A DNA stretch of 64,000 bases from Terrimonas ginsenosidimutans (GTDB lineage Bacteria; Bacteroidota; Bacteroidia; Chitinophagales; Chitinophagaceae). The position numbers were made by a program, and so were the translations under genes. The notes under the pieces are model-generated. The model was not told the DNA's origin. It made no database searches and saw only the letters and a program-made list of their open reading frames with translations. This document shows, one piece after another, positions 1 to 8,740 of this stretch. The first letter of the stretch is position 1. The number at the start of each line of letters is the position of its first letter. The stretch covers positions 496,001 to 560,000 of the forward strand of contig NZ_JAKLTR010000001.1 in NCBI RefSeq assembly GCF_022012415.1. The letters run 5' to 3'.

Positions 1-393
1 GGGAGAAAAGCTTTTCTGAAGCAAGGTTAACGCCGTATAGAAGACAATATAAAAGGCACCAAAAAATAAAAATTGATCCCGCAACTCGCGACGGGAAGAA
101 AAAGAAATTTTTACAACGTGCTGCTCCTGCGGGTCCCGCTTTGCCCACAGTATCCAACCATAAATACTCATAGCTGTATAGTAAAGATTTACGGTTGCTT
201 CGCCAAAAAGCTGGTACTTGAAACTAAGGAAGACATAGCTGATCGTGCTGACCAGCCCGACCGGATATACCCAAATATTTTCAAGCCGGCTGAACCAAAC
301 ACTCGCAATGCCAGTAATGATTGCGATATATTCAACCCAGGTTGCGTTTCTAAAACCTGTAATAAATTGCTGGTAGATTTCCTGTAATTGCAC
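1..393 (-). CDS. pnuC: PnuC-family nicotinamide riboside/mononucleotide transporter (partial, C-terminus off the window)
   Basis: The minus strand is open from a GTG at 393 to the window edge, giving the first 131 residues of an integral membrane transporter. It contains the PnuC signature stretches WVEYIAIITGIASVWFSR, ENIWVYPVGL and NLYYTAMSIYGWILWAKRD. PnuC proteins carry nicotinamide riboside or NMN across the inner membrane for NAD salvage. Members are usually about 190-250 residues, so roughly the last third to half lies outside the window. There is no in-frame ATG near the N-terminus; the GTG start gives VQLQEIYQQF, the usual beginning of Bacteroidota members. The gene follows the M23 lipoprotein gene in the same direction, 71 bases downstream, and may be cotranscribed with it. 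Confidence 0.88.
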   Translation of the reverse strand, partial: MQLQEIYQQFITGFRNATWVEYIAIITGIASVWFSRLENIWVYPVGLVSTISYVFLSFKYQLFGEATVNLYYTAMSIYGWILWAKRDPQEQHVVKISFSSRRELRDQFLFFGAFYIVFYTALTLLQKSFSP

Positions 394-464
394 GTTTACA
401 AAGCTAAGCGTTAAAAGGGGGAAAAGAGTATGTGAGAGTTTTGGACCGGGTTGTTTTGAGGTTA

Positions 465-1091
465 TTATGGATCTGTGCGCGGTTTTTTATATCGCTTAAT
501 ACTTTTAAGATATCGCGTACCTTTTGTGGTTTCAAATCTTGTGGGCACCTGTTGCCACTTTCCCTCATTGTCAAAGTCCCAAACAAGGAAATGAAGATGC
601 GGAAATGCTGCGTAACCAGTTTTACCACTTAGTGCGATGACCTGTCCTTTTTTGACCGTATCACCAACATTTACCAGTGCACCATCTTTTTGAAGATGCC
701 AGTATCCAGCCCTGGAACCATCTGCATGTTGAATAACGATGTTATTTCCATCTGCCCGGTATTTTTTGTTAAGACCTCCACGCTCTCCATCTTCCTTCAC
801 CCGGACCACAATACCATCACGTGCTGCACAGATCTTTGTTCCGCGTTTCATTTTGAAATCCAGGGCTGCCCTTTCTTTGTGTGAGAACCGGCTGAAATAC
901 CCCTGAACCATCCAGTAACTTTTTCCCTGTTCATAAGGAAGCGCATATACATAACTGCTGTCGTCTACAATGATCCCACGCTGTAACTTTCTTACTTCTT
1001 CACGTAGTGGATTTTTGCTGACAGAACATCCAGCACCCAGGAAAGAAGCAAAAAGAAGAAGTTTCGTTATCGAAAGCCTGCTAAAGTTCAT
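465..1091 (-). CDS. M23-family (LytM-like) metallopeptidase lipoprotein
   Basis: This 208-residue protein has a lipoprotein signal peptide ending in LGAGC, with Cys22 as the lipidation site. The mature part carries an M23 peptidase fold. His71 and Asp78 in SHKERAALDF form the first zinc-binding motif, His132 lies in YWHLQ, and His165-Leu-His167 in FPHLHF is the HxH motif. All expected zinc ligands are present, so it is probably an active peptidoglycan endopeptidase anchored in the envelope rather than a degenerate NlpD/EnvC-type activator. Substrate (cross-bridge or stem peptide) cannot be read from the sequence. It is followed in the same direction by pnuC. Confidence 0.87.
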   Translation of the reverse strand: MNFSRLSITKLLLFASFLGAGCSVSKNPLREEVRKLQRGIIVDDSSYVYALPYEQGKSYWMVQGYFSRFSHKERAALDFKMKRGTKICAARDGIVVRVKEDGERGGLNKKYRADGNNIVIQHADGSRAGYWHLQKDGALVNVGDTVKKGQVIALSGKTGYAAFPHLHFLVWDFDNEGKWQQVPTRFETTKGTRYLKSIKRYKKPRTDP

Positions 1092-1191
1092 GGCTGGAAA
1101 TTAAGCAGCGCAGGCCGAATAAAGGGTTAAAATTTTGTAAGAAGATTAAAAATACGGAAGGATACCTGGAGCTTTAAGATCTGTTTGACCA

Positions 1192-1719
1192 TCATGATTT
1201 AAAGCCCTCACACATTTTTTTTAGGTTGACCAGTCCCTGTTCAAATTGTTTGTTGAGACTTTTATTCAGCATTGGCCCCATTAGGCGGGCGATGGGCCAG
1301 GGCAATTCGCCGCTGTTCTGCCAGGTTACTTTTGTATCCTCATTGCCCCAATGTTCGAAAAGCCAGTTGTCTTTGGCCTTACTTGCAAAAGGTTTTACAA
1401 ACTCCAGTTGAAAATGAATATGTTTACTATCAAGGCTTAACAAGGTTAGACTCCCAATACCGACTTTTCTTCCCTCCCAGCTGTAACGATGCCCCTTTGT
1501 TTTAGGCTCTCCTGTAATGGTCGCTTTAGAAGAAGGATCCATTTGCTGCCAGGGGTTCCAGGCCCGATAGTGATTAAGATCTCCAACATTGTTCATCACA
1601 ATATCCGCCGGGCAATGTATAACGATTGTCTTTTCGATGTTAAACCGTTTGGGCAGAAAGGCGGCCACAAATAGTAATAAGGCAATAAAGCTGGCAAAAA
1701 CTATTACAAAAGTGATCAT
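1192..1719 (-). CDS. SRPBCC-family (polyketide-cyclase-like) protein with N-terminal membrane helix
   Basis: This 175-residue protein starts with a hydrophobic helix (about residues 2-22, MITFVIVFASFIALLLFV) followed by an SRPBCC/START-like domain. The domain is recognisable from IEKTIVIHCPADIVMNNVGD, the YRAWNPW stretch and the late tryptophan-rich VTWQNSGELPWPIARL. Such proteins bind hydrophobic ligands in a deep cavity; the specific ligand is unknown. A C-terminal amphipathic helix (MLNKSLNKQFEQGLVNLKK) fits the fold. The gene stands alone: the M23 gene lies about 100 bases downstream on the same strand and a 484-base gap separates it from the divergent dehydrogenase gene. Confidence 0.75.
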   Translation of the reverse strand: MITFVIVFASFIALLLFVAAFLPKRFNIEKTIVIHCPADIVMNNVGDLNHYRAWNPWQQMDPSSKATITGEPKTKGHRYSWEGRKVGIGSLTLLSLDSKHIHFQLEFVKPFASKAKDNWLFEHWGNEDTKVTWQNSGELPWPIARLMGPMLNKSLNKQFEQGLVNLKKMCEGFKS

Positions 1720-1980
1720 GTAGGTGGTTTTGGTCTGTCAAATTACTGAATTGGCGTGGAAGACGCAAGATTCGTATTTGCAGACTGTTCAGAACGAACT
1801 TTCCAGGGCGAATAGCCGGAATTGAATGCCTGGCATGTATGGGCATATTTTTGCCTCCCGATTTGTTATCAGGCAGAAGATGACGATTAATATTTTATCC
1901 GGTTGATCTTTAACTGATTCGTTTTGTCTTTATTTAATATCCCTCACTCTTATCAGCGTGAAGGTGCTGAATAATATTAA

Positions 1981-2040
1981 GCATCGCCTCTTACGAAAAG
2001 GGTGTTGCTCGAGCACGCCCCCTTTCATAAGAGACGATGC
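1981..2040. repeat. 60-base imperfect inverted repeat in a divergent intergenic region
   Basis: The 484 bases between the divergent genes at 1719 and 2204 hold no convincing gene but contain a large hairpin. Its left arm begins gcatcgcctcttacgaaaag and its right arm ends ccctttcataagagacgatgc; about 20 positions pair. Inside sits a perfect 10-base palindrome, tgctcgagca. The two mismatched positions are C/A on the plus strand and become G-U pairs on the minus strand, so the structure is better as minus-strand RNA. There is no T-run, so a simple terminator is unlikely. It may be a REP-like element or a regulatory stem-loop. Confidence 0.6.
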
Positions 2041-2179
2041 AGTAACATTCGCGAAACACGAATATCACACAATGTGGAAGCCAAACAAGGTGAAAAAAAC
2101 AAAGATCTGTGGGAAAAAAACATATTTCATCGGAGGACAAGACGGGCACAAAATCCGGAAGTTCAACAGCTGGCTTTCC

Positions 2180-2187
2180 TAACTTTG
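2180..2187 (+). promoter_or_regulatory. Bacteroidota -7 promoter element for the saccharopine-dehydrogenase-like gene
   Basis: TAACTTTG matches the Bacteroidota -7 consensus TAnnTTTG exactly. It ends 16 bases before the ATG at 2204, giving a predicted leader of about 13 bases. Confidence 0.55.
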
Positions 2188-2203
2188 ACTAAATAGTTGT
2201 CAT

Positions 2204-3319
2204 ATGAAAATTGCTGTTCTTGGCGCCGGAATGGTCGGTCGGGCGATAGCGCTCGATCTGGTAAAAGACCACCAGGTAAGTTCATTTGATATAAGCCAAT
2301 CCAACCTTGACCTTCTCTCTTCTTATAGAACAGCCGTCCAGCTTAACCAGGCAGATCTTTCCTTGGTCTCTGATTACCCCGGTTGGTTAAGTGCTTTTGA
2401 TCTGGTTGTTACCGCCGTTCCTGGCTTTATGGGCTACGCTACACTTGAGGCCGTGATCAAATCAGGAAAGAATGTGGTCGACATATCTTTTTTTCCTGAA
2501 AACGCTCTCGAGCTGGATCACCTGGCTATCCAAAACAACTGCACTGTAATTACCGACTGCGGTGTTGCTCCCGGAATGAGCAATTTCATAATTGGCCGCT
2601 ACAATTCAGAAATGGATATAGCATCGATCAGCTGCTATGTTGGCGGACTACCCAAAAACAAAATACCTCCGTTTGAATACAAAGCGCCATTCTCTCCGGT
2701 CGATGTCATACAGGAATATATAAGACCCGCAAGACTTAAAGAAAACGGCGTGATCGTAACAAAGCCGGCAATGAGTGAAATCGAAAACCTGACCTTTGAT
2801 GGAGTTGGAACGCTCGAAGCATTTAATACAGATGGCCTCCGCAGTCTGCTATTCACAATGTCACACATTCCTGATATGAAAGAGAAAACGCTGCGTTATC
2901 CCGGACATGCAAAACTCATTACAGATCTGCAGAACGCTGGTTTTTTTAGTGAAACGCCGATGATCGTGAATGGGCAATCCATCAAGCCCCTGGATTTTAC
3001 CTCCCAGCTGCTGATCGATCAATGGAAACTTCATCCGGGAGAAGAAGAACTGACCGTCATGCGTGTTACATTGAAAGGAAAAAACAACACAATCGAGTAT
3101 GAGCTGCTTGATCATTATGACACACGAACAGGATTGTCTTCAATGGCCAGAACCACTGGGTTCACCTGTACGGCAGCAGTAAACCTTATAACCAAGGGAC
3201 TATTCGACAGGAAGGGTGTTTTCCCTCCGGAATTGATCGGGAAAGACAGAGAATGCTTTGACTTCGTTATTGATTATCTGAAAGAGCGCGGCGTAAACTG
3301 GAGACGAACGAATCGTTAG
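2204..3319 (+). CDS. Saccharopine dehydrogenase-family oxidoreductase
   Basis: This 371-residue enzyme opens with a Rossmann nucleotide-binding motif, AVLGAGMVGRAIALDL (Gly7-x-Gly9-xx-Gly12). Further hallmarks of the Lys9/saccharopine dehydrogenase family follow: VVTAVPGFMG, KNVVDISFFPE and TDCGVAPGMSNFI, then the family C-terminal domain with GLRSLLFT and RTTGFTCTAAVNL. Relatives act on saccharopine or other amino-acid-derived secondary amines, including lysine 6-dehydrogenases; which substrate is used here is not readable. The start is supported by a -7 promoter box just upstream. The gene stands alone on its strand and converges on nfu. Confidence 0.82.
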   Translation: MKIAVLGAGMVGRAIALDLVKDHQVSSFDISQSNLDLLSSYRTAVQLNQADLSLVSDYPGWLSAFDLVVTAVPGFMGYATLEAVIKSGKNVVDISFFPENALELDHLAIQNNCTVITDCGVAPGMSNFIIGRYNSEMDIASISCYVGGLPKNKIPPFEYKAPFSPVDVIQEYIRPARLKENGVIVTKPAMSEIENLTFDGVGTLEAFNTDGLRSLLFTMSHIPDMKEKTLRYPGHAKLITDLQNAGFFSETPMIVNGQSIKPLDFTSQLLIDQWKLHPGEEELTVMRVTLKGKNNTIEYELLDHYDTRTGLSSMARTTGFTCTAAVNLITKGLFDRKGVFPPELIGKDRECFDFVIDYLKERGVNWRRTNR

Positions 3320-3360
3320 GGAATGCCGGTTTATACGAACGCGAACAGGATCGGCATATA

Positions 3361-3393
3361 AAAAAAGAGGCGCGTAAGAGAACTTACACGCCT
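3361..3393 (-). terminator. Rho-independent terminator of the nfu gene
   Basis: Read on the minus strand this is an 11-base stem (aggcgtgtaag / cttacgcgcct, one G-U pair) closed by a TTCT tetraloop and followed by CT plus a run of six T. It lies just downstream of the stop of the NifU-like gene. Confidence 0.8.
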
Positions 3394-3417
3394 GAAATAT
3401 TTCAAAAATAAAAATCC

Positions 3418-4014
3418 TTATTCAGCTTCAGCGACAACCTCTTTGACCTCAGGGATCATCCTTTTCATCATCCCTTCAATACCAGCTTTCAAGGTGATCA
3501 TTGATGATGGGCAGCCGCTACAGCTTCCCTGCATTGCCAGATTTACCGTGCCGGCATCATAGCTTTTGAACTGGATAGCACCGCCATCCATTTCAACCGC
3601 CGGGCGAACATAGTTATCGAGCAGTTCTTTAATGCGTTTTACCACGTCATCATCGTCAGCTGCCACTTCATTGCTGCTTACCGGTTTAACAGCAGCGATC
3701 TCTTCTTCATTTACCACCGTTTTACCTTCTTCCAGATAATCTTTTAAAAACTGGCGAATAGAAGGAATAACATCATTCCAATCCGTATCCACAGTCTTTG
3801 TCAGCGTAACGAAGTTACTGGCGATAAAAACTGCTTTAATAAAAGGGAATCCAAAGAGCTCAGTGGCCAATGGAGAGGGTTTTGCGCTTTCTGCATCAGG
3901 AAAGTCAATGCTTCTGCCTGGATAAAGAAGTTTATTTGCAACAAACTTCATTGTCTCCGGGTTGGGAGTCATTTCAGTATAAATGCTGATGATCGGATTA
4001 CCAGTTTTTATCAT
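3418..4014 (-). CDS. NifU/Nfu-family Fe-S cluster scaffold protein
   Basis: This 198-residue cytoplasmic protein has the two-domain Nfu layout. Residues about 10-97 form the Nfu N-terminal domain (IYTEMTPNPETMKFVANK, typical of mitochondrial NFU1 and bacterial homologues). Residues about 122-195 form the NifU C-terminal domain with the cluster-binding motif GSCSGCPSS (Cys165 and Cys168). The region between is acidic and probably flexible. Nfu proteins receive Fe-S clusters from the Suf or Isc machinery and pass them to target apoproteins. No other Fe-S assembly gene is visible nearby. A clear terminator follows the stop. Confidence 0.93.
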   Translation of the reverse strand: MIKTGNPIISIYTEMTPNPETMKFVANKLLYPGRSIDFPDAESAKPSPLATELFGFPFIKAVFIASNFVTLTKTVDTDWNDVIPSIRQFLKDYLEEGKTVVNEEEIAAVKPVSSNEVAADDDDVVKRIKELLDNYVRPAVEMDGGAIQFKSYDAGTVNLAMQGSCSGCPSSMITLKAGIEGMMKRMIPEVKEVVAEAE

Positions 4015-4166
4015 AACACACGAGGTTTAAAATTGTGCATCCCTTGTTCAGTAGTTCAGCCGCCGCTTAAGTTCAGGCTGACGGGACGGCACAAAAATAA
4101 CAATAAAAGCGCATGGATGTTCAGAATAAATCCAATCGATTTTTCCTTAAAAAGCGGATCGGTGCC

Positions 4167-4174
4167 TAGATTTG
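4167..4174 (+). promoter_or_regulatory. -7 promoter element for the ArsC-like gene
   Basis: TAGATTTG, followed by the frequent CG-rich TSS context (cgtcgcc), fits TAnnTTTG. It ends 19 bases before the ATG at 4194. Confidence 0.55.
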
Positions 4175-4193
4175 CGTCGCCAAATCGCTATAA

Positions 4194-4565
4194 ATGAAAA
4201 AAATGTACCATCTGGCCACCTGTACGACCTGCCAGGCAATCATCAAAGAAACGGGTGTTGATAAACTTGCAGCCGCAGACAGGATCAAAATGCAGGATAT
4301 CAAGACAGAAAAGATTACTGCGGGTCAGCTTGAAGAAATGAAGAAAATGTCTGGAACATATGAGGCGTTATTCAGCCGTAGGGCGATGAAATACAAAGAA
4401 CTTGGACTGAAGGAGAAGAGCCTTTCTGAAAAAGACTACCGGGACTATATTCTTGATGAATACACATTTCTCAAACGACCGGTAACGATCCTGGATAACC
4501 AGATCTTTATCGGAAATGATAAGAAGACAGTTGCAGCGTTGAAAGCTGCTGTCAGCGACATTTAG
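4194..4565 (+). CDS. ArsC/Spx-family thioredoxin-fold protein (arsenate reductase-like)
   Basis: This 123-residue protein starts [17 protein letters not shown], with a CxxC (Cys10, Cys13) at the position used by ArsC and Spx. Near the end it has [16 protein letters not shown], the conserved Arg-Pro loop of the ArsC-like fold. It lacks any arsenic-operon neighbours, and the CxxC makes it closer to YffB/Spx-like members than to classical ArsC, whose motif is a single catalytic Cys. True arsenate reduction is therefore uncertain; a glutathione- or thioredoxin-dependent reductase role is as likely. Its stop overlaps that of the convergent MFS gene by four bases. Confidence 0.8.
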   Translation: MKKMYHLATCTTCQAIIKETGVDKLAAADRIKMQDIKTEKITAGQLEEMKKMSGTYEALFSRRAMKYKELGLKEKSLSEKDYRDYILDEYTFLKRPVTILDNQIFIGNDKKTVAALKAAVSDI

Positions 4566-5842
4566 TGAGCCTGCGTTTGGTCGCTTTCAGGCTTCCCTTC
4601 AATAACACCGATCATCTCCGGATGCTGTTTCTTTTCAACTTTCAACACGCGGTACGCCAGTGCGGCACTGATCAACATCAGGATAGCACCAAGGAAAAAT
4701 GCTGCTCCGGGAAAATACATTGCAGAGCCATCTTTCCGGGTGAAATGTGAGAAAACATAAGACATCAGGAGGGGCCCGATGATCATTGTAACGCTCATCA
4801 GGCTCGTCATCGTTCCCTGCAACTCGCCCTGCTCTTTTGGAGACACGTGTCCGGAAATGATCGCCTGTAACGAAGGTCCTGCAATTCCACCAAGACAATA
4901 AGGGATCAGAAAGACAAACATCATCCAACCCGCACTCGCAAACGAAAACAGGAAGAGACCGATCGAGTAAAGAAACAATCCAAGATAGATACTTTTCTCA
5001 TTGCCGATCTTCGGATTGATCACCCGCACCAGTCCGCCCTGCACAGCACCTACCAGCAACCCCACAATAGCCAGCGAAACGCCGATCATGCCCTTGGTCC
5101 AGTTGAATTTTTCGATCGTAAAAAAGTTCCAGGTGCTTTGAACGGAATAACCCGCAATATAGACCAGCACAAGCGCTGATGCCAGACCCCAGATGGCCGG
5201 GTATCTTTTCAACAACATAAATGCGCCAACCGGATTGGCTCTTTTCCAGTCGAAACTTCTTCTTCGTTCCAGGGGAAGTGATTCCGGTAAAACGAAATAA
5301 CCAAATAACCAGTTAAGAGCGGTCAATACTGCTGCGGCCATAAATGGCACTCTTGTGCCAAACTCTCCCAGTAATCCGCCTAATGCCGGACCGATAATAA
5401 AGCCCAAACCGAAGGCCGCTCCTATCATTCCGAAATTCTTTGCACGGGTCTCGGTTGTACTGATATCTGCTATATAGGCTGTTGCTGTAGAAAAACTTGC
5501 GCCGGTCAGTCCTGCGATTATACGGCCAACAAACAACCACAGCAAGGTAGGCGCCCAGGAAAGAAATACATAATCAATAGCAAAGCCGAGCATCGATGCA
5601 AGCAATACAGGCCTTCTTCCAAAACGATCGCTAAGGTTTCCGATCAGGGGGGCAAAGACAAATTGAGGAACAGCATACGCTAGTGTCAACCATCCGTTGA
5701 TCCGTGCCGCATCACTAAGGCCTCCATGCGATACCTCTTCCAGTAAAGAAGGCAGCACGGGGTAGATCAACCCCATACCTGTCACATCGATCACCATCGT
5801 AATAAAAATGAAACCCATTGCAGCTTTGCCCGATGCAGCCAT
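4562..5842 (-). CDS. MFS transporter, TetA/Bcr-like drug-proton antiporter
   Basis: This 426-residue inner-membrane protein has about twelve hydrophobic segments. The MFS motif A is clear in the loop after helix 2 ([16 protein letters not shown]), and motif C-like glycine/proline-rich helix 5 follows ([16 protein letters not shown]), which marks proton-coupled drug exporters. The overall pattern resembles TCR/Tet-family tetracycline pumps, but these relatives are common chromosomal genes, and resistance to a given drug cannot be inferred. The initial [19 protein letters not shown] is normal for the family. It is divergent from the OmpA gene and convergent with the ArsC-like gene. Confidence 0.85.
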   Translation of the reverse strand: MAASGKAAMGFIFITMVIDVTGMGLIYPVLPSLLEEVSHGGLSDAARINGWLTLAYAVPQFVFAPLIGNLSDRFGRRPVLLASMLGFAIDYVFLSWAPTLLWLFVGRIIAGLTGASFSTATAYIADISTTETRAKNFGMIGAAFGLGFIIGPALGGLLGEFGTRVPFMAAAVLTALNWLFGYFVLPESLPLERRRSFDWKRANPVGAFMLLKRYPAIWGLASALVLVYIAGYSVQSTWNFFTIEKFNWTKGMIGVSLAIVGLLVGAVQGGLVRVINPKIGNEKSIYLGLFLYSIGLFLFSFASAGWMMFVFLIPYCLGGIAGPSLQAIISGHVSPKEQGELQGTMTSLMSVTMIIGPLLMSYVFSHFTRKDGSAMYFPGAAFFLGAILMLISAALAYRVLKVEKKQHPEMIGVIEGKPESDQTQAH

Positions 5843-5967
5843 ATCTTGTATTATATCGTCAAAGGTGTGATTTTTTCTTAATCAGGGACATATTTGTTGA
5901 TAAACAGGCATGTTTTTGGTTAAAACTGAATTAACAAACCGGAAGGATTTCGCCAGATTTAAGGGAT

Positions 5968-5975
5968 TATCTTTG
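5968..5975 (+). promoter_or_regulatory. -7 promoter element for the OmpA-family gene
   Basis: TATCTTTG followed by CGGCC matches the Bacteroidota -7 consensus. It implies a leader of about 68 bases before the ATG at 6047; the leader contains a GCCAC...GTGGC inverted repeat. Confidence 0.55.
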
Positions 5976-6046
5976 CGGCCTTGCCACCATGCTGTTATGA
6001 AAGTGGCAGCAAACCAAAACAATTTTTTTAATAAAAAACAGGACCA

Positions 6047-6922
6047 ATGAATTTCAGACAAATTATGCTTCCTGCCGTATCAACGGTTTTTTTGTTTTCA
6101 TGCGTAAGCTCTAAAAAGTTTAAAGCTGCACAGGCAGAGTACACAACTCTTCAGGGTCAGTACAGCCAACTACAGGGAAATTTGAACGATTGTAACACAG
6201 CAAAAAGTCAATTGACCAGCGATAAAGCCGGTCTTGAAAAAACAATCGCAGATCTCAACAAACAACTCGACCTATTAAAACAAAACAATACACAGGCATT
6301 GAAACAGCTGGAAGATATGTCTGTAATCTCTTCAGCGCAGGCAGAGAGCATCAAAAAATCGATGGATAACATTGGTGCAAAAGACGCATACATCCAAACT
6401 CTCCAGCAGCAAATGGCCCGCAAGGATTCTCTCAACATGGCTCTCGTGATGAATCTGAAAGGCGCGATCGGTAATCTCGATGACAAAGACATCAATATCA
6501 AAGTGGATAAAGGCGTTGTATACATCGATATCTCCGACAGGCTTCTGTTCAAAAGTGGTAAATACGATATCACTGACCAGGCAAAAACTGTTCTGGGCAA
6601 AGTGGCAGCCGTTCTGAAAAATCAACCGGATATTGAATTCATGGTTGAAGGTCATACAGACAACGTTGCCTACAAAGGCGCAGGAGTACTGGCTGATAAC
6701 TGGGATCTCTCTGTTAAAAGGGCAACATCCGTAGTTCGTATACTGCAGAACCAGTACGGCCTCGATCCTTCTAAAATGGCAGCAGCTGGTCGCGGTGAAT
6801 ACAAACCAATTGCAGACAACAGTACTGCAGAAGGTAAAGCTACAAACCGTCGTACACGTATCGTGATCCTGCCTCAGCTTGATCAGTTCTTCAAACTGCT
6901 TGAGCCAAACGCTGGCAAATAA
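6047..6922 (+). CDS. OmpA-family lipoprotein with coiled coil
   Basis: This 291-residue protein has a lipoprotein signal (TVFLFSC, Cys19). A long Q/K/L-rich coiled coil covers about residues 27-125 (YTTLQGQYSQLQGNLNDC and following). The C-terminal OmpA domain includes FMVEGHTDN, WDLSVKRATSVVRIL and ATNRRTRIVIL, the peptidoglycan diaminopimelate-binding fold. It should sit in the outer membrane by its lipid and tether it to the cell wall, like Pal or YiaD. It is a single gene with its own promoter and is followed by a very long inverted-repeat terminator. Confidence 0.9.
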   Translation: MNFRQIMLPAVSTVFLFSCVSSKKFKAAQAEYTTLQGQYSQLQGNLNDCNTAKSQLTSDKAGLEKTIADLNKQLDLLKQNNTQALKQLEDMSVISSAQAESIKKSMDNIGAKDAYIQTLQQQMARKDSLNMALVMNLKGAIGNLDDKDINIKVDKGVVYIDISDRLLFKSGKYDITDQAKTVLGKVAAVLKNQPDIEFMVEGHTDNVAYKGAGVLADNWDLSVKRATSVVRILQNQYGLDPSKMAAAGRGEYKPIADNSTAEGKATNRRTRIVILPQLDQFFKLLEPNAGK

Positions 6923-6925
6923 GTA

Positions 6926-7003
6926 AAAAATTGAAAAGTCAAAAGTAAAAAAGCTTCTTCCGGTCCAGGAAGAGGCTTTTTTACTTTCGACTTTTTAATT
7001 TTT
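6926..7003. terminator. Very long inverted-repeat terminator (36-base arms)
   Basis: Two 36-base arms (6926-6961 and 6968-7003) pair at 33 positions around a six-base loop. The inner GC part (agcttcttcc / ggaagaggct) is followed by a T-run, as in an intrinsic terminator. The outer part repeats the module AAAAGTCAAAAGTAAAAAA seen again at 36968-37060. It separates the OmpA gene from the M28 peptidase gene. Confidence 0.8.
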
Positions 7004-7038
7004 ACTTCTGATCGCTTACCTTTCAAAAAACAATATCT

Positions 7039-8700
7039 ATGCGTCGATACATTTTACCGGCCTGCATTGCAGTTGCGGCTCTTAGCTCTTGCGGAGAAAC
7101 CAAAACCGCTGCTGACGAACAAGATGGGTTCGCAGCATTTAATGTTGACTCTCTGAAAAAAGACATTTCCATTCTCGCTTCCGATGAATTCCAGGGAAGA
7201 AAACCTTTTTCAGCAGGCGAAACGAAAACGATCGATTTCCTGAAAACACAATTTGCTGCAGCAGGACTTGAACCTGGTAACGGCGATAGTTACATCCAGG
7301 ATGTGCCAATGGTGAAGATAACCACAGCCGCGGCTCCCACGATGGCTGTCGAAGGCCCTAAAGGCAAATTCAATCTGAAAGGATTTGACGACTATGTGAT
7401 CTGGACAGATAAAACTGATCCGTCGATTTCACTCGACAAAGCTGAGCTCGTGTTTGCCGGCTACGGCGTTGTTGCACCGGAATATAACTGGAATGATTAT
7501 GCTGGTCTTGATGTTAAAGGAAAAGTTGTACTGGTTCTTGTAAATGATCCGGGTTACAATGCGCAGGACTCATCTCTTTTCAAAGGAAGCACGATGACCT
7601 ATTACGGAAGATGGACGTATAAATTTGAAGAGGCGGCACGCCAGGGCGCAAAAGGTTGTCTCATTGTGCACAATACCGCCGGTGCAAGCTATCCTTTTAC
7701 CGTCGTACAGAATAACTGGAATGGTTCAAGGCTACGACTTGATAATCGTGGTAAAGACGAAACATTATGTGATGTGATCGGTTGGGTCTCTGCTCCCGCC
7801 GCCAAACAATTACTCGCAGCAGCTGGCACTGATTCTTCAATTCTGACCCTTGCGGATAAAAAAGGATACAAGGGTGGATCATTAGGCCTGAAGCTTTCAA
7901 CTACAATGAAAGTTGCAACAGAGTATAACATGTCTCATAATGTGATAGGTAAGATTTCCGGGTCAAAACATCCTGACGAAGTGATCATCTACAGCGCGCA
8001 CTGGGATCATCTCGGCATAGGCAAGCCAGACGAAACGGGCGACTCTATTTATAATGGAGCATTGGACAACGCTTCCGCAACTGCAGGATTGCTCGAGCTG
8101 GCAAGAGCATTTAAAAGTCTCAAAACAAAACCTGAAAGAACTGTAGTCTTCCTCGCTGTAACGGCGGAGGAACAGGGGTTATGGGGCTCTGCTTACTATG
8201 CGCAAAATCCTGTCTATCCAACAGCAAAAACGCTTGCGAATATCAATATGGACGGGTTGAATTCATACGGCAAGACCAAAGATATCATCGTTATAGGCCG
8301 TGATCAGAATCAACTTGAAGATTATCTGAAAGAAGAAGCCGGTAAATCGGGAAGAGAGATCTCTTATGAAACTCACCCCGAAGCCGGATACTATTATAGA
8401 TCGGATCACTTCAATTTTGCAAAAGTTGGTATACCTGCTTTATACACTGAAAGCGGTGTAGACGTGATCGGCAAAGGGAAGGCCTTCGGCGAAGCAAAAA
8501 AAGATGAATACACAGAAAAGAACTATCACAGACCTTCTGATGAATATACACCAGAGAATTGGGTGCTGGACGGCGCTATCGATGACCTGAAACTATTCTT
8601 CCAGGTAGGTAAAAAACTGGCGTCTGACGAGAAATGGCCAGAATGGAAAAGCGGCTCCGAGTTCAAAGCGTTGAGAGAAAAAGATCTCAAAAAGCAGTAA
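7039..8700 (+). CDS. M28-family zinc aminopeptidase lipoprotein with PA domain
   Basis: This 553-residue protein has a lipoprotein signal (AALSSC, Cys18). A PA-type insert lies at about residues 130-285 (WNDYAGLDVKGKVVLVLV, AARQGAKGCLIVHN). The M28 catalytic domain carries its metal ligands: His321 and Asp323 in SAHWDHLG, Asp343 in NGALDNASATAG, the catalytic/metal pair Glu377-Glu378 in TAEEQGLWGS, Asp405 in NINMDG, and the final His in YYRSDHFNF. Everything needed for a di-zinc exopeptidase is present. It probably trims peptides in the periplasm or on the cell surface. A TACCTTTC box near 7016 is a weak promoter candidate. Confidence 0.9.
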   Translation: MRRYILPACIAVAALSSCGETKTAADEQDGFAAFNVDSLKKDISILASDEFQGRKPFSAGETKTIDFLKTQFAAAGLEPGNGDSYIQDVPMVKITTAAAPTMAVEGPKGKFNLKGFDDYVIWTDKTDPSISLDKAELVFAGYGVVAPEYNWNDYAGLDVKGKVVLVLVNDPGYNAQDSSLFKGSTMTYYGRWTYKFEEAARQGAKGCLIVHNTAGASYPFTVVQNNWNGSRLRLDNRGKDETLCDVIGWVSAPAAKQLLAAAGTDSSILTLADKKGYKGGSLGLKLSTTMKVATEYNMSHNVIGKISGSKHPDEVIIYSAHWDHLGIGKPDETGDSIYNGALDNASATAGLLELARAFKSLKTKPERTVVFLAVTAEEQGLWGSAYYAQNPVYPTAKTLANINMDGLNSYGKTKDIIVIGRDQNQLEDYLKEEAGKSGREISYETHPEAGYYYRSDHFNFAKVGIPALYTESGVDVIGKGKAFGEAKKDEYTEKNYHRPSDEYTPENWVLDGAIDDLKLFFQVGKKLASDEKWPEWKSGSEFKALREKDLKKQ

Positions 8701-8720
8701 TTCCAAACATATTCATTCGA

Positions 8721-8740
8721 GCCCTGGTTTTAACCGGGGC
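8721..8740 (+). terminator. Short GC-rich hairpin after the M28 peptidase gene
   Basis: gccctggtt and aaccggggc form a nine-base stem with one G-T pair and a tiny loop, 21 bases after the stop codon. The following T content is weak, so it may be an imperfect terminator. Confidence 0.45.

Noticed and set aside
1958-2182. A 74-codon open frame on the plus strand
   Set aside because: It is made largely of the inverted repeat at 1981-2040 and reaches the promoter of the next gene; no protein-like pattern.
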